From Epinephelus fuscoguttatus (taxonomy: Eukaryota > Chordata > Actinopteri > Perciformes > Serranidae): a stretch of DNA of 64,000 nt. The stretch lies in assembly GCF_011397635.1 (NCBI RefSeq), contig NC_064752.1, positions 6,034,607-6,098,606 on the forward strand, read 5' to 3'. Every line of letters begins with the position of its first letter. Position 1 is the stretch's first letter. A program made the position numbers and the translations under genes. A model generated the notes under the pieces. The model was given only the letters and a program-made list of their open reading frames with translations. It was not told where the DNA came from and did no database searches. Shown here in pieces: positions 58,590 through 64,000 of the stretch.

Positions 58590-61133
58590 TCACACCTGCT
58601 GCGGCTTCTGGGACTTCTCCTTCGTATTCCTCGTGTTCCTGTTGTCCACACTTCCCTGCTGCTGAGGCGGAGGTCGGAGCAGGCCGTGTATGAACGAGGA
58701 CGGCGGTGCTTGTGAGGACGACACAGTCCGACTGTTGTGGCTGGGGGTCAGGGACGTCGGGTGGTAGTAGTGCCCGATCACCTCGCTGTAGGTTGGCGGA
58801 GCTCCTTCTACTCGAGAGCCCTGCTTCTGGTGCCGGGACAAGGCCTCCTGGGCTTCTAACACACTGACGCCTGAGTGGACGCTCGGAGGAGGGGCCTGCA
58901 GTCTGGAAGCAAAACAACACCGGTCATAAACAAGAGTGATGAGAGCAGAACAGCATGAATGAAACCAACTGGAGGAGCAGAAAATGAAGGAAAACAGGCA
59001 GAATGTTGGATTAAACCAAATCCAAATCTTTTCCAGGAGCATAGGACCCATTAAGGAACTCAGGAACACATGTATTTTGAACCAAAGGAACCAAAGTCTA
59101 AATTTAGTTCCCTGCCACAGTAACTACTCCAAAACAGTTGATGCCATGGAGGTGGTACTTTCTAATGGTCCTGGAACTATTGAGGTGGAGTTTAAGTTGC
59201 TGATTGACTTTTTAGCTTCTACAATTTAGTTTTGTTCACACAGAGATGAGAGCATGAAGAAATGAGAAACATTGGGAACAATCTCTTGTATAGTAACTTG
59301 TTTACCTGGCCTGCAGACAGGAGCTGGATGGGTCGAGGGGGTGGGAGTCGAACACTGTTCGGTTGGGCGGCGCTCTGACCGACTCGCGGTTCAGCTCCAT
59401 CTGCTGTTCCGGGTCTCGAAGCTGCAGGGTGCAGGGGCCCTGGTAAGGCGGGGGTTCCTCCCCATCTGAGAGGCATATGGTGGGGGGGAGATCGATGAGG
59501 CTCTGGGGCAGGTAGGGGTACGTCGGCTGAAAGCGAGTAGGGGCGTAAGTGTGCTGGAAGCGCTGGGACTGGAGGGGTGGCTGGGACTGGGACTGGGACT
59601 GGGCATGCTGAGGCTCCCGCTGCAGGTAGGACGAGGGGACTCCTCTGTCTGGAGGGCGTGGGTTATACACCTGGTGCTGTGGTGAGGACAGACATCATAT
59701 TAGTGCCGTGTCAAACTGTGTAACATTAAACTGAGTTGTTACGACATAAGTTTATTTCAGCAGATTTCTGGTTGAACTCACCTCATTCAGACCACTGCTG
59801 GTCCCCGTACCCTCAGAAGACCACAGACATCCCTCCTAAGAAACAGAGAGTAAATTCATTTTGAATTAAACCCATTTACCAAAAGTATCACATGCCTCTA
59901 TTATATACTATTTCATACTGTCATACTGCACTATATTCATGCCAATAAAGCTGATTTAAATAAAACCTACATGAGAGTAGTATATGTACTACATTAAGGG
60001 AGTAATATGGCGTTACATTTGCACTGGGAAGTCTGAATTTTTAACGGTAGCACTTTCTGAAGTCAGATTTCCAACATGTAAACTTGATGGAATCTCACCA
60101 AACCCAACCTCAATATCCAAGGTGTGTGCTCCACGCCTCAACAGCAGTGAAAGCTGTAGAAATACACTGTTTATTAGCGCTTTTTTTTCTATGTGAGTCT
60201 CATTAAAATAGACGTACACACAGTACTGACCGACCTCTACTTGTGGACATGTTGCTTCAACGTTAGCATGCGCAAAATACAGTGTAATGTGTTGTACTGG
60301 TATCACTCAACTGTGTGACTTCATTCCCAGCCCTGACCTCTGATTTCTGAGGTAAACAGAACGCTACACACAGGGTTCCCACACATTTTCATGGACACAA
60401 CTTTACGATGACTTTTCTTGGACCCATAATAACATTTCTATGTCAATTCCCAATGTATAAAATGAACACTGTACCATCTATATTTCATTTTTTCCCCAGC
60501 TGTGAGCAGCTCTTGTGTTTATTTCCTGTTGTATGTTGCACTGTGAGACACCGAGTCCATCAAAAGTGAGTTTTTTAAGTACACTTCTTTGTGTTGTGTT
60601 TTTCAGAATGAAAACTACACGCACAAAATATGTTTAAATTTTGTATTGTGCATGTACGTGGAACTCTGCTCTGTTGTGCTGTGATTATACTTTTGTCCAC
60701 TAGAGGGCTTCACTTACTGCAGCATCTTTATATCTTCTTGATACTTTAAAATATAACTCAAATCGATCTATTTTAATTCATCAGAGTTTTGAGTGATGCA
60801 CAGTTTGTTATTTTCTCCTCATTGCTGCAGATCTTATTACGTTTTGCTGCTGAAATAACCCGTGGATCAATAAAGTTTCAGAGTGAAAACACATAATGGA
60901 AATAATTTGAAATCAGTCATGTCTCAATGCCTCAGCGAGAAGACAGCTCTTCACTTCTATAGAAACGTCTAGAATGAACTTTTCCAACTTTTGTGCAGTT
61001 TTTTCTCGTGCGACAGTGCGACTGCCTGTCTGTCTGTGTGCATGTCTGGCTGACTGACTGTATGTGTGTCAGTGTGTCTGTCTGCTAATCCAAATTAACT
61101 AGGACAATGACTCCCCTGAGCTTATCAGGAGCT

Positions 61134-61175
<42 letters not shown>

Positions 61176-63104
61176 TAATGCTTCATCCTTTACTCATGTC
61201 TTACTTGCAGACTGGAGCCACACACACACACACATCAGTGATTCAGTAGCAGGTGATTCAGGGAGCACAAGTGAAATCATATGTTTGTAGAGGCCTCAGG
61301 TGTAAGTCAGCGTGTGTGTGCATTTTTGTGTGTGTGCATCTGTCTGTGTGTGTGTGTGTTTCTTGAAATAGTTGTTGCTGTGGCCCTTAATGAAGAAATG
61401 AGTCAGTGTGTTAGCGTTCGCCTGCAGCAGTGTTTAATCACCATGATCACATGCTGTCACTCAGAACTCTTCTGATTGTGTCTTTCATTGAGACCTGACT
61501 GATAACTCGGCTCCTCCCCTCATTCAGCACAGTGGGAAGTCTGTTTAGACCTGATCATGTTTTTACTGAATCATGTACAGTTTGTATGTCTCTGTAGTGA
61601 TATCTGTGTCGACTAATCATGTTCGACTGTTTCTAAATTTCACACTGATACAGGCTGCAATTTAAATGTTTATATTTAAAGGGACAGTTCACCCCTGTGC
61701 TGTTGTGCGTACTCTTCAATATAATGGAAGCAGATGGCACTGAATCTGAAAAACTCAAAGGCAATGTCTCTTTCCAGAAATCATGACCTGGTTACTTGAG
61801 ATAATCCACAGATCTTTTTGTGAGCAGTTTCATGTAGGAACTATTTTCTTTCTGCCAACTGTATCACCATGCAGAAGGAAGTGTGCATCTACTCATGGTA
61901 GAGCCCGACTGATATATCGGTCAGCCAGTTTCATCGGCCGATACTGGCCTCTCACAGGTATATCGATACTGACGTATATGTTGTCAGATATGCACTGATA
62001 TGAAAAGATTTTTTTGTTTACAGAACATAATCCAGAAAATGCTTTAAGTGATTCAGCTTCCATTAAGTTTCTGATCCATAACTGTTTGATGACCATATTT
62101 GAGCGATAACTGCATTAGATATCTAGATAGAGATAAAGATGGATTGATAGAATATAGGCTTATCTATCAATATTAGGATTTTTTTTACTTTGTAATAGCG
62201 GCATTAGCCCAAAAATCCAGTATTTATGGGACTCTTAACTCCCGTCCTCGTCGGCTGAGCTGTAACATTAGCTAGCTCAGTGGTGCTAGGTGAGCTAGCA
62301 GCAGATGCACGCTTCCTTCTGCGCAGTGATATGGGTGGTGGATGTCATTTGGTGGAAAGAAAATAGTTCCTACATGAAACTGCTTAAAATTAATTTTGCG
62401 GATTATCTTGAGTAACCAGGTCATGATTTCTGGAACGAGACATTGCCGTTGAGATTTTCAAATGTATTTTTAGCGCTTTGAGCACCACAAGCCGAGTGCC
62501 ATAGTGTAGAGTAGGCTTTATAGTTCTGTGGCATATAGATATCTGCTATGAAAGTTAATAATGTGAGCCAGCATTCAGTTTCACCTTAAATTAGCAGTTA
62601 TTTTTACATCATTATTTTGCCACCATTTGTTCTTTGAATGACCAAAGCGTTAGGCTCTGAATGTCATCCCCTTTTACACTTTGGAAAAATATGCATCTTC
62701 AAAAATCAGACAGCCATCAGGCCACGCTTAAATACAAGACATAAATGTACCTGAGATTCATCAAATCAGATCCCTTAAAAAACAGCAGTATTATTAATCT
62801 TTATCTTAATTACCTTATTTTATGTAAAGAGGTCTTTTCTGTGCATTACGCTCTATTGTGTTGTACCGAAATGTAAAAGTAGTGTGGATAAATGTCATCT
62901 GGATAAAATGTAAGTATCATGACAGACTAGGTGTAACTGTGTGACTCACGTTGGCCAGTGGCAGGTGTCTCCTGCGTGCTGGGGCGTGTCTGGAAAGGAG
63001 GGAGCGTGCTGACAGGCGGTAGTGGTTCAGCAGGCAGGTGATGACCACCACCATTACCATCATCACCACCACGATCACCAGGATCTGGACGAACTCCAGC
63101 TGGG
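58590..63104 (-). CDS. pmepa1: PMEPA1 (TMEPAI), partial: last four coding exons
   Basis: Type I membrane adaptor of endosome and Golgi that sequesters SMAD2/3 and recruits NEDD4-family ubiquitin ligases, limiting TGF-beta signalling. Coding exons in transcription order: 63104-62950, 59835-59782, 59676-59306, 58902-58590 (stop 58592-58590), giving 296 residues plus a split first codon. Visible: juxtamembrane and membrane helix ([19 protein letters not shown], then [16 protein letters not shown]), [28 protein letters not shown], first PPxY motif PPPY (59454-59443), SMAD-interaction motif PPNR (59370-59359), second PPxY PPTY (58799-58788) in [14 protein letters not shown]. The first exon with the luminal N-terminus is beyond 64000. 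The paralogue LDLRAD4 shares these motifs, but the pck1 neighbourhood and the wording favour PMEPA1. A Gln-Ser repeat ([13 protein letters not shown], 59606-59566) appears absent from the human protein. Confidence 0.95.
59836..61680. other. pmepa1 intron, first part
   Basis: Part of the 3.1-kb intron between the membrane exon (ends 62950) and the 54-base exon (starts 59835). A (GT)n run is at 61134-61174. No further exon recognised. Confidence 0.6.
61681..62510. mobile_element. Foldback element copy 2 in a pmepa1 intron, with nested element
   Basis: The left end GGGACAGTTCACCCC (61681) follows TTTAA. The arms AGAAATCATGACCTGGTTAC (61774) and GTAACCAGGTCATGATTTCT (62413-62432) are exact inverted partners, as are TTTCATGTAGGAACTATTTT and its complement. 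The right terminus is lost. A second element with ends TAGAGCCCGACTGATATATC (61899) and TATTTATGGGACTCTTA (62221-62237) sits in the loop. Confidence 0.75.
61899..62237. mobile_element. Small element (TAGAGCCCGACTGATA ends) nested in foldback copy 2
   Basis: The left end is the familiar fish terminus TAGAGCCCGACYGATATATC. The right end is its decayed inverse. Flanks ACTCATGG and ACTCCCGT agree at 5 of 8 positions, compatible with a decayed hAT duplication. Non-coding, 339 bases. Confidence 0.6.
62511..62949. other. pmepa1 intron, last part before the membrane exon's donor
   Basis: AT-rich intronic sequence; nothing recognised. Confidence 0.6.
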
Positions 63105-64000
63105 CTACAAGAACAAAACGGAGACACAGATCAAGATGAGCTCACTCGTCATGATTCATTCTGTTCACCTGTACAAAGGAAAATGACCCTGATGATGTCA
63201 TAGTGATGTCAACAGGGTTATCTCCGCTCGGGCTTGGACACTTCAGTTTTTCAGTTTGCAAAACATGGGCATTTCCCAGGCAGGGAGAGTCTAATGAAAA
63301 GACTATCCAGATGCATTATGGGAAGTGTAGGATGACTCAGGAGATCATGTACAGAGCAAAGCAGAGCACCTCATTCAACAGCTTACTGCTTTTTCTTTAA
63401 AGGTCAGTTAAACTTTGTGAACTAGAAAATTTAGAGAAATGCACCATCACACCTTTTTTATGTTTTACAACAAATGTTTAAGATAACGTCTCACATATAC
63501 ACTTTCATTTTTACGTGCTTTGGTCCTGAGAGAAACAGTATTCACTTCAGCTGAAGCAATATTGTCACATGGATACAAATAAAGGTATGACCTAACTTCC
63601 TATTAATCTTCCCACATTTGTATTAAAATCTGTCAATACAATAAAAAGAATGACATCGGAAAAATTGTTCATATGTGACGGACATTGAATTTTAAGTCAT
63701 ATAAAACCATCCACAGCTGCGATCTTATTCTGGACAACCAGACAGTGATTGACATTTTTGTTTATCTGCTGGGAGCTATTGATTAACCAACTTATTGACT
63801 GAAACACTTGATTCATTTATTGTTGGTTTGGGTTTCTTCATTGGATGTGGTGATAGAAAATAAAATGACTCAAATGAGCAGTTTAACATTAAAATCGTGT
63901 CTGAGTCTGGACTGTAACATGTCAGCTCAACCACAAGGTTTGTATGTTTCTGTGCTGTGAGAGAAAAAAAAGGTTTTCAGACACAGTCCAGACAGAGATG
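63105..64000. other. pmepa1 intron upstream of the membrane exon
   Basis: Intronic sequence beginning with the acceptor (ag at 63105-63106). No alternative first exon recognised up to the window edge. Confidence 0.6.

Noticed and set aside
58567..58920. 117-codon - strand frame overlapping the last pmepa1 exon
   Set aside because: It is a shifted frame of the true exon. The correct frame contains the PPTY motif and joins in phase to the preceding exon.

Overview
This window is animal nuclear DNA, almost certainly from a ray-finned (teleost, probably acanthomorph) fish. Two split vertebrate genes can be read exon by exon with GT/AG splice sites: a complete cytosolic phosphoenolpyruvate carboxykinase gene (pck1, + strand, about 22.45-28.11 kb) and the last four coding exons of pmepa1 (- strand, 58.59-63.10 kb; the first exon lies beyond the right edge). 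The repeats are also of fish type: L2-like and other non-LTR retrotransposons, Tc1-like transposons, and many small non-autonomous hAT, Harbinger and foldback elements. The neighbouring, convergent arrangement of pck1 and pmepa1 matches human 20q13, where ZBP1 lies between them. I see no ZBP1-like coding sequence here.

Layout. 0-22 kb: repeat-rich DNA with L2 and other LINE fragments, hAT elements whose terminal inverted repeats and target-site duplications can still be read, a four-layer nest of elements at 10.3-12.8 kb, a Tc1 fragment at 15.7 kb and a nearly full-length dead Tc1 element at 19.4-21.2 kb. One possible orphan first exon (signal peptide plus splice donor, - strand) is at 2.83-2.88 kb. 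22.2-28.1 kb: pck1 with promoter, nine coding exons and 3' UTR. 28.1-47.3 kb: again repeat-rich, with a hAT element carrying a nested MITE, a 377-bp hAT with a perfect target-site duplication, a 50-bp minisatellite grown inside a dispersed repeat (36.06-36.47 kb), a LINE reverse transcriptase relic (41.9-43.0 kb) and a head-to-tail array of an unnamed family of about 0.5 kb (43.1-46.8 kb). 47.3-58.6 kb: noticeably repeat-poor, with no recognisable gene, probably containing the pmepa1 3' UTR and possible regulatory DNA. 58.6-64 kb: pmepa1 exons and introns.

The two genes are not known to act in one pathway. PCK1 is the control step of gluconeogenesis. PMEPA1 is a membrane adaptor that binds NEDD4-type ubiquitin ligases and SMAD2/3 and dampens TGF-beta signalling. 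I found no operon-like, CRISPR or phage-like system. The unusual content is the transposon stratigraphy and several structural oddities listed as findings. Family names for transposons rest on visible termini, target duplications and remembered protein motifs, not on a database search.
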